A stretch of 64,000 nucleotides of DNA, taken from the NCBI RefSeq assembly GCF_900215245.1, contig NZ_LT907842.1:1674001-1738000 (forward strand). The letters are read 5' to 3'. The DNA comes from Pseudomonas fluorescens (GTDB taxonomy: Bacteria > Pseudomonadota > Gammaproteobacteria > Pseudomonadales > Pseudomonadaceae). The notes under the pieces are model-generated. The model saw only the letters and a list, made by a program, of their open reading frames with translations, was not told where the DNA came from and did not search any database. Below, one piece after another: positions 22,301 through 31,254 of the stretch; positions within the stretch are counted from its first letter, which is position 1; every line of letters starts with the position of its first letter. The translations under genes and the position numbers were made by a program.

Positions 22301-23707
22301 ATGGGCTTGAATAACCAGTGGATGCAACGCGACCTCGCAGTACTGTGGCATCCCTGCACCCAGATGAAAGACCACCAGCAATTGCCGCTGATCCCGATCA
22401 AGCGCGGTGAGGGCGTCTGGCTGGAAGACTTCGAAGGCAAGCGCTACCTCGACGCCGTCAGTTCCTGGTGGGTCAACGTGTTCGGCCACGCCAACCCGCG
22501 TATCAACCAGCGCATCAAGGACCAGGTGGACCAGCTGGAACACGTGATCCTCGCCGGTTTCAGCCACCAGCCGGTGATTGAGCTGTCCGAGCGCCTGGTG
22601 GCGATGACGCCCGACGGCCTGACCCGTTGCTTTTATGCCGATAACGGCTCTTCGTGCATCGAAGTCGCGCTGAAGATGAGCTTTCACTACTGGCTCAACC
22701 GTGGCCTGCCGAACAAAAAACGCTTCGTCACCCTGACCAACAGCTACCACGGCGAAACCATCGCCGCGATGTCGGTGGGCGACGTGCCGTTGTTTACCGA
22801 AACCTATAAAGCCCTGCTGCTGGACACCATCAAGGTGCCGAGCCCGGATTGCTACCTGCGCCCCGAGGGCATGAGCTGGGAAGAGCATTCACGCAACATG
22901 TTCCTGGCCATGGAACACACCCTGGCCGAAAACCACGACAGCGTCGCCGCCGTGATCGTCGAGCCACTGATCCAGGGTGCCGGCGGCATGCGCATGTACC
23001 ACCCGGTGTACCTCAAGCTGTTGCGCGAAGCCTGCGACCGCTATGGCGTGCACCTGATCCACGACGAAATCGCCGTCGGCTTCGGCCGTACCGGCAGCAT
23101 GTTCGCCTGTGAACAGGCCGGCATCCGCCCGGACTTCCTGTGCCTGTCCAAGGCCCTCACCGGCGGCTACCTGCCGCTGGCCGCCGTGGTCACCACCGAT
23201 GACGTCTACGACGCGTTCTACGACGACTACCCGACCCTGCGCGCCTTCCTGCACTCCCACAGCTACACCGGCAACCCGCTGGCGTGCGCGGCGGCCCTGG
23301 CGACCCTGGATATTTTCGAAGAAGACAACGTCATCGAAAACAACAAGGCCCTGGCCCAGCGCATGGCCACCGCCACCGCGCACCTGGTGGACCACCCGCA
23401 TGTGTCGGAAGTGCGCCAGACCGGCATGGTGCTGGCCATCGAGATGGTCCAGGACAAAGCCACCAAAACAGCCTACCCATGGCAGGAGCGCCGCGGGTTG
23501 AAGGTGTTCGAACACGCCCTGGAACACGGTGCACTATTGCGGCCGCTGGGCAGCGTGGTGTATTTCCTGCCGCCGTATGTGATTACGCCGGAGCAAATCG
23601 ACTTTTTGGCTGAAGTGGCCAGTGAAGGCATCGATATTGCGACCAACAGTCAAGTCAGCGTGGCAGTGCCGAAGGACTTCCACCCAGGCTTCCGAGATCC
23701 AGGTTGA
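22301..23707 (+). CDS. bioA: adenosylmethionine-8-amino-7-oxononanoate aminotransferase
   Basis: 468 aa PLP enzyme of biotin synthesis that makes 7,8-diaminopelargonate using SAM as amino donor. Class III aminotransferase features: DNGSSCIEVALKMSF, NSYHGET, the PLP lysine in CLSKALTGG (Lys284), and the BioA-type entrance LWHPCTQMKDH. It stands apart from bioBFHCD, as in P. aeruginosa, and is followed by rsmE. ATG at 22301 with GAGGAG upstream. Confidence 0.95.
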   Translation: MGLNNQWMQRDLAVLWHPCTQMKDHQQLPLIPIKRGEGVWLEDFEGKRYLDAVSSWWVNVFGHANPRINQRIKDQVDQLEHVILAGFSHQPVIELSERLVAMTPDGLTRCFYADNGSSCIEVALKMSFHYWLNRGLPNKKRFVTLTNSYHGETIAAMSVGDVPLFTETYKALLLDTIKVPSPDCYLRPEGMSWEEHSRNMFLAMEHTLAENHDSVAAVIVEPLIQGAGGMRMYHPVYLKLLREACDRYGVHLIHDEIAVGFGRTGSMFACEQAGIRPDFLCLSKALTGGYLPLAAVVTTDDVYDAFYDDYPTLRAFLHSHSYTGNPLACAAALATLDIFEEDNVIENNKALAQRMATATAHLVDHPHVSEVRQTGMVLAIEMVQDKATKTAYPWQERRGLKVFEHALEHGALLRPLGSVVYFLPPYVITPEQIDFLAEVASEGIDIATNSQVSVAVPKDFHPGFRDPG

Positions 23708-23739
23708 TTGCATTCACTCAACTGATCGGGTGCCGGGTT

Positions 23740-23770
23740 ACCGCCATCGCGGGCAAGCCCGGCGCCCACA
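23740..23770. repeat. single REP element upstream of rsmE
   Basis: ACCGCCATCGCGGGCAAGCC then CGGCGCCCACA, one half of a REPIN with no partner, in the short bioA-rsmE gap. Confidence 0.6.
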
Positions 23771-23797
23771 GGTTTTGTATTTTTCCAGAGAACCGAA

Positions 23798-24517
23798 ATG
23801 AGACTGTCCCGCTTTTTTACCGATACCCCGCTGAGCCTCGGCGAGCACGAATTGCCCGAAGCCCAGGCGCATTACATCAGCCGCGTGTTGCGCATGGGCG
23901 AAGGTGATGCCGTGCAACTCTTCGACGGCTCCGGCCATGAGTTCCTGGGCACGTTGCTGGAGGTCGGTAAAAAACGCGTCACCGTGCAACTCACGGAACG
24001 TTTCGCGGGCCAGACCGAATCCCCGCTGCACATCCACCTCGGCCAGGGCCTGTCCCGGGGCGAGCGCATGGATTGGGCGATTCAGAAAGCCACCGAACTG
24101 GGTGTGAATGAAATCACGCCGATTTTCAGCGACCGCTGCGAAGTCCGCCTCAAGGACGAGCGTGCCGACAAACGCCTGCTGCACTGGCGCCAAGTGGCGA
24201 TCAGCGCCTGCGAGCAATGCGGCCGTTCAACGGTGCCGGTGATTCACCCACCGCTGCTGCTGGCGGACTGGTTAAAACAGGCCGAGGCGGCGTTGAAACT
24301 GGTGCTGCACCCGGTGGCCGCGCCGATGATCAGCCACGCCAAGCCGGCCAGCCTGGCCTTCCTGATCGGGCCTGAAGGTGGGTTGACCGACGCAGAAGTC
24401 GCCACCGCCCAAGCTGCCGGCTACCACGCCGCCCGCCTCGGCCCGCGCGTGCTGCGCACCGAGACAGCGCCCGTGGTGGCACTGGCCGTCGCGCAACAGC
24501 TCTGGGGCGACTTCTAA
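23798..24517 (+). CDS. rsmE: 16S rRNA (uracil1498-N3)-methyltransferase
   Basis: 239 aa SPOUT methyltransferase modifying U1498 of 16S rRNA. An N-terminal PUA-like region (MRLSRFFTDTPLSLGEHELP, HYISRVLRMGEGD) is followed by the knotted SAM site, with GPEGGLTDAEV and LGPRVLRTETAPVVALAVAQ as signature. Length is typical. Lies 90 bp after bioA, same strand. Confidence 0.95.
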   Translation: MRLSRFFTDTPLSLGEHELPEAQAHYISRVLRMGEGDAVQLFDGSGHEFLGTLLEVGKKRVTVQLTERFAGQTESPLHIHLGQGLSRGERMDWAIQKATELGVNEITPIFSDRCEVRLKDERADKRLLHWRQVAISACEQCGRSTVPVIHPPLLLADWLKQAEAALKLVLHPVAAPMISHAKPASLAFLIGPEGGLTDAEVATAQAAGYHAARLGPRVLRTETAPVVALAVAQQLWGDF

Positions 24518-24542
24518 CCTCGCTGGGTAACCCCATTCAACG

Positions 24543-24630
24543 GTGGGAGCGGGCTTGCTCGCGAAGGCGCTGGATCAGTTGGCCTGTTTATCCACTGACA
24601 CACTGCATTCGCGAGCAAGCCCGCTCCCAC
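24543..24630. repeat. REPIN after rsmE
   Basis: GTGGGAGCGGGCTTGCTCGC and its complement GCGAGCAAGCCCGCTCCCAC around a variable loop, between convergent genes. Confidence 0.92.
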
Positions 24631-24646
24631 ATTTCGGATGGGGTTG

Positions 24647-25549
24647 TCACTCCACCGGATCACTGACCGGCTTGGCAATAATCGCCTTCAATTCGGCGGT
24701 CATCGGGAACTCCAGGTTCAAGCCCTTGGGTGGAATCGGCTGTTCAAACCAGCGCTGGTAAATCCCATTGATCTCCCCCGTACGGTACAGGTCGCCGAGT
24801 GTCTCGTTGACCAGCGCGAGAAACTGCGGGTCGTCCTTGCGCACCATGCAGCTGTAGATTTCCCGCGATTGCTCCTTGCCCACCACCGCCCAGTGGTGCG
24901 GGTCCTTGGCCTTGGCGCGCTCGCCGTAGAGCAACGCATCGTCCATGTAGAACGCCACCGCACGGCCGGTCTCGAGCATCTTGAACGCTTCACCGTGGTC
25001 CTTGGCGCTGATCACGAACATGTTGGCGTTGTGTTCGGCGTTGTAGCTTTTTAGAAAACGCTCGTTGGTGGTGCCGGCGGTAGTCACCACGTTCTTGCCC
25101 TTGAGGTCCTCAAAACCCTGGATGCCGCTGTCCTTGGCGGTCAGCAACTGGCCTTTCACATAGATAAACCCGTAGGAAAATGCCACCTGCTTCTGCCGTT
25201 CGGCGGTGACGCCGGTAGAGCCGCATTCCAGGTCCACGGTGCCGTTCTGCACCAACGGGATACGGGTTTGCGAGGTCACCAGGTTGTACTTCACATTGAG
25301 GTTCGCCACGCCGGTTTTCTGCTGGATGCGCTCAACGATCTTGTTCGCCAACTCCACCGAATAGCCCATGGGCTTGCCGCTGCTATCGCCCACGTAGGAA
25401 AACGGCACCGACGCATCGCGATACCCCAACGTGATGGCCTTGGCACTGGCGATCTTGCTCAACGTGCCGTCCAGCGGCGCGTCATTCGCCTGAACCTGTG
25501 CGCCAAACACCAGCGCCAGGGTGCAGCCGGTCAACAGGATTTTTTTCAT
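24647..25549 (-). CDS. amino-acid ABC transporter substrate-binding protein (GltI-like)
   Basis: 300 aa. Signal peptide ending VQANDA, then the SBP_bac_3 fold with ITLGYRDASVPFSYVGDSSGKPMGYSVELA and VDLECGSTGVTAERQ, close to glutamate/aspartate-binding proteins. No permease genes follow. It is the last gene of a three-gene unit after a D-amino-acid dehydrogenase-like gene and ridA (24 bp after ridA), suggesting uptake of the amino acid oxidised by that operon. Confidence 0.88.
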   Translation of the reverse strand: MKKILLTGCTLALVFGAQVQANDAPLDGTLSKIASAKAITLGYRDASVPFSYVGDSSGKPMGYSVELANKIVERIQQKTGVANLNVKYNLVTSQTRIPLVQNGTVDLECGSTGVTAERQKQVAFSYGFIYVKGQLLTAKDSGIQGFEDLKGKNVVTTAGTTNERFLKSYNAEHNANMFVISAKDHGEAFKMLETGRAVAFYMDDALLYGERAKAKDPHHWAVVGKEQSREIYSCMVRKDDPQFLALVNETLGDLYRTGEINGIYQRWFEQPIPPKGLNLEFPMTAELKAIIAKPVSDPVE

Positions 25550-25573
25550 TGTTATTCTCCGTGGGTCTTGCGG

Positions 25574-25924
25574 TTATTTACGTGCAGCAATCACGCTGAT
25601 TTCCACCAGCACTGTCGGGCGCGCCAGTTCTGCCTGCAAGGTGGTGCGCGTCGGCGCCATGCCCGGTGACAGCCACGCCGCCCACACCTGATTCATCGGC
25701 GCAAAACCGGCGCCGATGTCTTTCAGGTAAATCGTTGCGTTGAGCAGGTGGTCCTTGTCGCTGCCCGCCTGAGCCAGCAAGGCATCGACCTTGGCCAGCA
25801 CCTCATGGGTTTGCGTGGCCACATCCTGGCCCTCATCCGGCACCTGGCCCGACAGGAACACCAGATCCTTGAAGGTGACGGCCCCAGAAAGGCGTTCGTT
25901 GCGGCTGATTCGGTTGATGGTCAT
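25574..25924 (-). CDS. RidA family enamine/imine deaminase
   Basis: 116 aa. Contains GAVTFKDLVFLSGQVP, HLLNATIYLKD and the trimer/active-site end PTRTTLQAELARPTVLVEI with the conserved Arg. RidA proteins hydrolyse reactive imines released by amino acid oxidising enzymes. The adjacent dehydrogenase (10 bp upstream) makes exactly such imines, which supports a clean-up role. Confidence 0.92.
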   Translation of the reverse strand: MTINRISRNERLSGAVTFKDLVFLSGQVPDEGQDVATQTHEVLAKVDALLAQAGSDKDHLLNATIYLKDIGAGFAPMNQVWAAWLSPGMAPTRTTLQAELARPTVLVEISVIAARK

Positions 25925-25934
25925 GGCGTTATCC

Positions 25935-27176
25935 TCAAGCGGCGCTGGGCGTCAGGCCCTGCATATCAATGGAAGGAACGTGCTGGCCGATCAACTCGGC
26001 GAGCAGTTGGCCGCTGCCACAGGCCAGGGTAAACCCGAGCGCGCCGTGGCCCAGGTTCAGCCACAGGTTGCGGTACGCACTGGCGCCGATCAGCGGCACG
26101 CCGGTTGGCGTGGCGGGGCGCATACCGGCCCACTCGACGGCGCGGGTGTAATCGCCAGCACCGGGAAACGTCTCGAGTGCCTGGCGTTTCATCAGTGCCA
26201 GGCGCTTTGGCTCAAGGCGCGCATCAAAGCCGACGATATCGACCATGGCCGCCACCCGCAGCTGCTCGCCGATGCGCGCGTAGACGATCTTGCGGTCATA
26301 GTCGGTGATGCTCACATTCGGCGCCTGATGCTGCGCGCCAATCGGCACGCTCAGGCTGTAGCCCTTAAGCGGGTAAAGCGGCAGCGACAACCCAGGCAAG
26401 GCCAATTCAGCACTGCGATACCCGGCCGCCAAGACCAGTTGCTCGACCGCCATCACCTCATCGCCGAGCACCACAGCCTGCACCACACCGTCGGCGTGAC
26501 GCAGGCCAGTGACCTTCTGCCCGAGCAAAAAAGTGCAGCGCCCCGAGGCCTCAAGCCGCGCCGCGAGCCGCCGGCAGAAAGCATGGCAATCGGCGACTTC
26601 TTCACTGGGCGTATAGATGCCACCGACAAAACCACCGCTCGCCAACGCCGGCTCCAGACGTGCGCAATCGGCGGCCGACAGCACCTGCTGTGGCCGGGCA
26701 TCGGTGACCTTGCTGCGCGCCTGCTCAAAGGTGCCGGCGCGGCGAAAGGTCACCAGTTTGCCGTTGCGCCGCCAGTCGAAGCCGTCGAGGTGGTCAGCTT
26801 CTCGCCATTGCTCCAGGGTGGCCTGGCTCAAGGACGCCAGGCGCAGCAGGTGGGCGGCATTGCGTTGATTCACCGAGCCACGGCAGGCACCGATAAAGGC
26901 TGCCATCCAGCGCCATTGCTGCGGGTCGAGCCGGGGCCGCAATGTTAACGGCGAGTCACCGCGCAACAGCCAGCCAATGGCTTGCAACGGTACGCCGGCG
27001 TCGGCCAGCGGCGCCACATAGCGGTAGGACAGTTGCCCGCCGTTGGCGAAACTGGTCTCGCGGCCCACGGCGTCGCGCGCGTCAATCACCGTCACCGTAT
27101 GGCCGGCGCGCACCAGGGCGTACGCACTCGCCAAGCCGATGACGCCACCGCCGATGATGCAAACCCGCTTGGCCAT
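25935..27176 (-). CDS. FAD-dependent D-amino acid dehydrogenase (DadA-like)
   Basis: 413 aa. FAD Rossmann motif GGGVIGLASAYALVRAGHTVTVID at the N-terminus, then RETSFANGGQLSYRYVAPLADAGVP, a DadA hallmark, and a C-terminal GHGALGFTLACGSG. Oxidises D-amino acids to imines, then 2-oxo acids, feeding electrons to the respiratory chain. The ATG at 27176 (MAKRVCIIGGG) is preferred to a GTG at 27185. First gene of the dehydrogenase-ridA-binding protein unit, divergent from a LysR gene. It need not be the housekeeping alanine enzyme. Confidence 0.88.
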   Translation of the reverse strand: MAKRVCIIGGGVIGLASAYALVRAGHTVTVIDARDAVGRETSFANGGQLSYRYVAPLADAGVPLQAIGWLLRGDSPLTLRPRLDPQQWRWMAAFIGACRGSVNQRNAAHLLRLASLSQATLEQWREADHLDGFDWRRNGKLVTFRRAGTFEQARSKVTDARPQQVLSAADCARLEPALASGGFVGGIYTPSEEVADCHAFCRRLAARLEASGRCTFLLGQKVTGLRHADGVVQAVVLGDEVMAVEQLVLAAGYRSAELALPGLSLPLYPLKGYSLSVPIGAQHQAPNVSITDYDRKIVYARIGEQLRVAAMVDIVGFDARLEPKRLALMKRQALETFPGAGDYTRAVEWAGMRPATPTGVPLIGASAYRNLWLNLGHGALGFTLACGSGQLLAELIGQHVPSIDMQGLTPSAA

Positions 27177-27260
27177 TCCCGCCACCTGCTTTTGAATTAA
27201 CTGGGCTCAAGCGTAGGGCCAGGTGACAGGCCACCGACAATGAATAAAGATGGGCCACCT

Positions 27261-27275
27261 ATAAACAAAGGTTAT
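27261..27275. promoter_or_regulatory. candidate LysR box ATAA-N7-TTAT
   Basis: Short dyad with the T-N11-A type spacing of LysR boxes, in the 108-bp gap between the divergent dadA-like and LysR genes, 9 bp before the LysR start. Confidence 0.35.
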
Positions 27276-27284
27276 GGACGTGCC

Positions 27285-28187
27285 ATGCGCTTGCGTCATA
27301 TCGAAATTTTCCAGGCCATCCGCCAGACCGGCTCTGTCAGCGCTGCCGCGCAGTTGCTGCACGTTTCGCAGCCGGCGGTGACCAAGGTGCTGCAGCACGC
27401 CGAGCTGCAATTGGGCTTCCCGCTGTTTCTGCGGGTGCGCGGCAAGTTGCTGCCCACCCCGGAAGCCCTGGCGCTGGAGAGCGAAGTCGAGAAAGTCACC
27501 GAGAGCCTGCAAGGTGTGCGACGCCTGGCCAAGAGCTTGCGCCGTGAGCCTGGGCAAAGCGTGCGTATTGGGGCCATTCCGGCGCTGGCCTTGTCACTGC
27601 TGCCACCGGCGATTCTGGAGTGGACGCGCGACTACCCGAACATCGCCTGCGAGCTGTCCAGCGACCATAGCCGCGAGTTGGTGCAGAAGCTGTTGATGCG
27701 CGAGATCGACCTGGCGCTGACGCTCAACTTTTCCGGCCATCCCGGTTTGACCACACAAGTGCTGGCCAATGGGGTGTTGGTGGCATTGGCCTCGAAGGGT
27801 TATTGGCCAGACGCCGAGTTGAGCCAGGCATTGCCGCTGGCAGCGCTCGCCGGCGCGCCAATGGTTGGGCTGTCCAGTGCTGATCCGCTGGCGGCCAAAC
27901 TCGACAGTTACCTGGAAAACGTCGACCCGGCGCCTCGGGTGACGATCTCGGTGCAAACCTATTCCCTGGCGCGGGCCATGGTCGAGTCAGGCGCCGGGTT
28001 GACCGTCATCGACCCGTTCACCGCCTTGGGCGCCTCAACGGCCACCACCTGCATCCGCCCGCTCACCCCGCCGCTGCCGATCACCCTGTACGCCCTGACC
28101 CGTGCTGACGAGCCGCCGCCGCATATGCTGGCGAACCTGCTGCAGATCTTCGGCAAACGCGCGCGTGAACTGCTCGAACGCTTGTGA
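27285..28187 (+). CDS. LysR-family regulator, likely controls the dadA-like operon
   Basis: 300 aa. N-terminal HTH MRLRHIEIFQAIRQTGSVSAAAQLLHVSQPAVTKVLQHAE, then the LysR effector domain. The ATG at 27285 matches the family start; an upstream ATG at 27240 adds 15 non-conserved residues. Divergent orientation to the D-amino-acid operon is the classical LysR arrangement, so regulation of that operon is inferred. Confidence 0.87.
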   Translation: MRLRHIEIFQAIRQTGSVSAAAQLLHVSQPAVTKVLQHAELQLGFPLFLRVRGKLLPTPEALALESEVEKVTESLQGVRRLAKSLRREPGQSVRIGAIPALALSLLPPAILEWTRDYPNIACELSSDHSRELVQKLLMREIDLALTLNFSGHPGLTTQVLANGVLVALASKGYWPDAELSQALPLAALAGAPMVGLSSADPLAAKLDSYLENVDPAPRVTISVQTYSLARAMVESGAGLTVIDPFTALGASTATTCIRPLTPPLPITLYALTRADEPPPHMLANLLQIFGKRARELLERL

Positions 28188-28204
28188 GAACACTACCAAT
28201 CTAA

Positions 28205-28294
28205 TGTGGGAGCGGGCTTGCTCGCGAATGCGGTGGATCAGTTAGCCTATTTATCAACTGACACACTGCCTTCGCGAGCAAGCCCGCTCGCACA
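28205..28294. repeat. REPIN after the LysR gene
   Basis: TGTGGGAGCGGGCTTGCTCG arm, with complement ending CCCGCTCGCACA (one base changed). Confidence 0.9.
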
Positions 28295-28314
28295 TTTTTT
28301 AACCGCGTCGCCTG

Positions 28315-28932
28315 TTACAGCACGTAGTGCATGATCGCCACGAAGTGCAGCAGGCTGCCGCCGATCACGAATAGATGCCAGATCCCATGGGAATGGCGCA
28401 GGCGATCCTCCAGGGCAAAAAAGATGATGCCGACGGTGTACAGCACGCCGCCCGAGGCCAGCCAGACAAACCCCGCCGTACCCAGCGCAGCCAGCAACGG
28501 TTTGACGGCCACCAGCACGATCCAGCCCATCACCGCGTAGATCACAATCGACAGAATCCGCGCCTCGGAGCGTGGCTTGATCTCTTGCAGGATGCCGATC
28601 ACCGCCAGCCCCCACACAATCCCAAACAGTGTCCATCCCCACGGCCCGCGTAGCGTCACCAGGCAGAACGGCGTGTAACTGCCGGCAATCAGCAGGTAGA
28701 TCGAAAAGTGGTCGACCTTCTGCATGATCGCTTTTCGTCGCCCCTGCACGCTGTGATACACCGTGGAGGCGCTGTACAGCACCAGCAGCGTAAAACCGTA
28801 AATCGCTACGCTGACAATCTTCCAGGGGCTGCCGTCCAGGCTCGCCACCACCAACATCCATACTGCGCCGATAAAAGCTGCAACCGCCCCGGCCAAATGG
28901 CTCCAGGCGTTGAAACGTTCCCCGTGATACAT
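28315..28932 (-). CDS. trhA: hemolysin III / TrhA family membrane protein
   Basis: 205 aa, seven hydrophobic segments. Conserved HLAGAVAAFIGAVWM, SASTVYHSVQG..., DHFSIYLLIAGSYTPFCLV and a C-terminal HLFVIGGSLLHFVAIMHYVL; the histidines match the PAQR-type metal site of the HlyIII/YqfA family. TrhA affects membrane lipid and energy homeostasis in E. coli; hemolytic activity is not implied. ATG at 28932. Confidence 0.9.
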   Translation of the reverse strand: MYHGERFNAWSHLAGAVAAFIGAVWMLVVASLDGSPWKIVSVAIYGFTLLVLYSASTVYHSVQGRRKAIMQKVDHFSIYLLIAGSYTPFCLVTLRGPWGWTLFGIVWGLAVIGILQEIKPRSEARILSIVIYAVMGWIVLVAVKPLLAALGTAGFVWLASGGVLYTVGIIFFALEDRLRHSHGIWHLFVIGGSLLHFVAIMHYVL

Positions 28933-29068
28933 GTGTCACTCACCTCGAATAACCGTTACCACATGGTTTTACTACCTGCATTCTGACGCGCCGGGCGGCC
29001 AGACAGGTAACAACCTTTCTTCATTTGCCCAAACGTACACGCCGATAGATGATTCGCTTCTTCCTGTG

Positions 29069-29162
29069 GGCGCTGGCTTGCCTTCAATCAGCCGCTGTCA
29101 GTCTGCGTGATGGGCTGATACACCGCTATCGCCGCGATGCAGCGACCCGACAAGCCAGCGCC
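29069..29162. repeat. degenerate REPIN upstream of the chromate transporter genes
   Basis: Arms GGCGCTGGCTTG (29069-29080) and CAAGCCAGCGCC (29151-29162) are exact complements, and the heads resemble the GTGGGAGCTGGCTTGCC class. The spurious 85-codon frame at 29049 is explained by this element. It occupies much of the 253-bp gap. Confidence 0.6.
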
Positions 29163-29185
29163 GATACAACAGCAGCCTATCGGTA

Positions 29186-29758
29186 TTGCCCGTGCACGAG
29201 CTTGAACCCGCCCCGCCTCATCCCAGCCTATGGCAGTTGTTTTACAACTTTGCCATGGTCGGCCTGTTCGGCTTTGGCGGCGTCATGCCATGGGCGCGGC
29301 AGATGATGGTTGACCAGCGCGGCTGGGTCAGCGAACAAGGCTTCAATGAGCTGCTGACCACCGGGCAATTCTTCCCCGGCCCCAATATCGCCAACGTGGG
29401 CATCATCTACGGCCGGCGCCTGCATGGCTTGCCGGGTGCCATTGTGACCGTGTGCGGGCTTTACCTGTTCCCCTCGTTGATCACCGTGCTCGCCGGTTTC
29501 GCCTATGCCAAGTGGTGGAGCAATGACGTGGTGCAGCAGATCTTCGGCGCCGTCATGCCGATTGCCACCGGCCTGATGCTCGGCACCACGCTGCGCCTGC
29601 TCAAGGCCATGCCCAGAACGATCGCCAACTACAGCGCCTTTGTGTTGACCTTCGTCTTGATGGCGGTCTTCGTGCTGCCATTGTGGATGGTGCTGCTGAT
29701 TGGCATCCCCAGCTCCCTGGCCTTGAGCTTTATCCGCTCGAACAAGGGGGCTGGCTGA
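29186..29758 (+). CDS. chromate transporter, N-terminal half protein (ChrA short-chain)
   Basis: 190 aa, five to six hydrophobic segments. LWQLFYNFAMVGLFGFGGVMP and TTGQFFPGPNIANVGIIYGRR are the CHR-domain signature (FGG...PGP). Chromate transporters occur as one long protein or as two short half-proteins; here the second half follows, and the stop and start overlap. The start is uncertain: TTG at 29186 or GTG at 29192, both without a good RBS. Substrate could be chromate or sulfate-like oxyanions. Confidence 0.85.
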   Translation: MPVHELEPAPPHPSLWQLFYNFAMVGLFGFGGVMPWARQMMVDQRGWVSEQGFNELLTTGQFFPGPNIANVGIIYGRRLHGLPGAIVTVCGLYLFPSLITVLAGFAYAKWWSNDVVQQIFGAVMPIATGLMLGTTLRLLKAMPRTIANYSAFVLTFVLMAVFVLPLWMVLLIGIPSSLALSFIRSNKGAG

Positions 29759-30300
29759 TGCAAACCGTGCTGCTGCACCTGATGATTCAATGCGCGCTGT
29801 GGTCACTGATGTCGATTGGCGGCAATACCGTGGCCATCAGTGATATCCACCGCTACACCGTCGTCGATATGCACTGGATCACCGATGCGCAATTCGTCGC
29901 ATTCTTTGCCCTCTCCCAGGCACTGCCGGGGCCTAACGGGATGTTCCTGGTGTTTATCGGCCAGCAGGCGGCGGGCCTGCCCGGCGCGCTGGTGGCACTG
30001 ACCGCCAAACTGGTGCCTTGCTCGGTGCTGACCTATGTCGGCGCCGGCTGGCTGGAACGCCACACCCGGACGCCGTGGGTGCAACGCGTCAAGCGTAGCC
30101 TGCTACCGCTGTCGATTGGCCTGATTCTCGCCTCCACCTACATTCTGATGAACAGCCTGGAAAACAACGCGACCAGCCTGGTGCTGACCCTGGCCAGCGC
30201 CGCCGTGGTGTATTACACGCGGCTGAACGCGATCTGGCTGATCATCCTCGGCGTGGTGATCGGCCTGTGCAGTTCATGGCTGGGAGCGAGCTGGTTTTAG
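29758..30300 (+). CDS. chromate transporter, C-terminal half protein (ChrA short-chain)
   Basis: 180 aa membrane protein with CHR signature variants SIGGNTVAISDIHRYTV and ALSQALPGPNGMFLVFIGQQ. Its ATG overlaps the TGA of the preceding half, so translation is coupled and the two probably form a heterodimer with antiparallel halves, as known for short-chain CHR pairs. The mdcR regulator starts 38 bp downstream but probably belongs to the malonate system. Confidence 0.87.
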   Translation: MQTVLLHLMIQCALWSLMSIGGNTVAISDIHRYTVVDMHWITDAQFVAFFALSQALPGPNGMFLVFIGQQAAGLPGALVALTAKLVPCSVLTYVGAGWLERHTRTPWVQRVKRSLLPLSIGLILASTYILMNSLENNATSLVLTLASAAVVYYTRLNAIWLIILGVVIGLCSSWLGASWF

Positions 30301-30337
30301 GGGCACAATCGACGGCATTCGAACCCGAGCCACCGCC

Positions 30338-31252
30338 ATGTTGATCGACGAAGAATTCACCCTCAAGAAGTTGGAAATCTTCCTGGCGTTCATGCGCACC
30401 GGCAACCTGGCCCGCGCCGCCGCCGAGCTGCAAACCAGCAACGTCAGCGTGCACCGCGCGATCCACTCGCTGGAAAACGCCCTGCGTTGCCCGCTGTTCA
30501 AACACGAAGGGCGCAACCTCACCCCGCTGGAAAGCGCCTATGTGCTGGAGGAGCGCGCGCAAAAACTGGTGGCCGACGTGGTCGACAGCGTGCGCCTGAC
30601 CCGCGAAGCCGCTGGCTTCTCCGCCGAACGCTTCAAGCTCGGCTCGCTGTATTCGCTGACGGTCAAGACCGTGCCACAGCTGATCATGGGCCTGAAAATC
30701 CGCCGCAGTGAACTGAATATCGACCTGATCCTGGGCTCCAACTTCGACCTGCTCTACAAGCTTAAGAGCATGGAAGTGGACGCAATCCTCATCTCCCTCG
30801 ACGAACACGCCAACGACCCTGACTGCGCGCAGATCGCGCTGTTCTCCGATGACATCTTCCTCGCCACCCCGGCCGATTCACCGTTCGACCGCGAGCAGGA
30901 AATCGACCTCGCCGACGTGCGCGACGCCACCTTCATTACCCTCACCCAAGGCTTCGCCACGCATCAGGATGGCAACCGCGTGTTCAAGCAGGCGGGGTTT
31001 GAGCCGAAGGTGGCCATGCAGGTGAATGACATTTTCACCCTGCTGAGCATGGTCAGCTCAGGCGTGGGTTATGCGTTGCTGCCGGGGCGGATTGCGGCGG
31101 TGTATGAAAACCGCGTGAAGCTCATACCGCTGCAACCTCGGTATCGGATGCAGCAGCAGATTGGTGTGATGTTTCTCAAGGCCAAGGAGCGCGACCCGAA
31201 CTTGCTGGCCTTGTTGGCGGAGTGCCGGATGTACGCCAATCGGCAGGCTTGA
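30338..31252 (+). CDS. mdcR: LysR-family malonate utilisation regulator
   Basis: 304 aa. The HTH region FTLKKLEIFLAFMRTGNLARAAAELQTSNVSVHRAIHSLENAL and the following NLTPLESAYVLEERA are typical of MdcR, which activates malonate decarboxylase genes in response to malonate. Its position, convergent with and adjacent to the 3' end of the mdc operon, supports this. It could also be read from the upstream chromate transporter transcript. Confidence 0.88.
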   Translation: MLIDEEFTLKKLEIFLAFMRTGNLARAAAELQTSNVSVHRAIHSLENALRCPLFKHEGRNLTPLESAYVLEERAQKLVADVVDSVRLTREAAGFSAERFKLGSLYSLTVKTVPQLIMGLKIRRSELNIDLILGSNFDLLYKLKSMEVDAILISLDEHANDPDCAQIALFSDDIFLATPADSPFDREQEIDLADVRDATFITLTQGFATHQDGNRVFKQAGFEPKVAMQVNDIFTLLSMVSSGVGYALLPGRIAAVYENRVKLIPLQPRYRMQQQIGVMFLKAKERDPNLLALLAECRMYANRQA

Positions 31253-31254
31253 GA

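Noticed and set aside
29049..29306. 85-codon frame with hydrophobic start before the chromate transporter
   Set aside because: Lies on a degenerate REPIN and runs out of frame into the transporter gene; no RBS.
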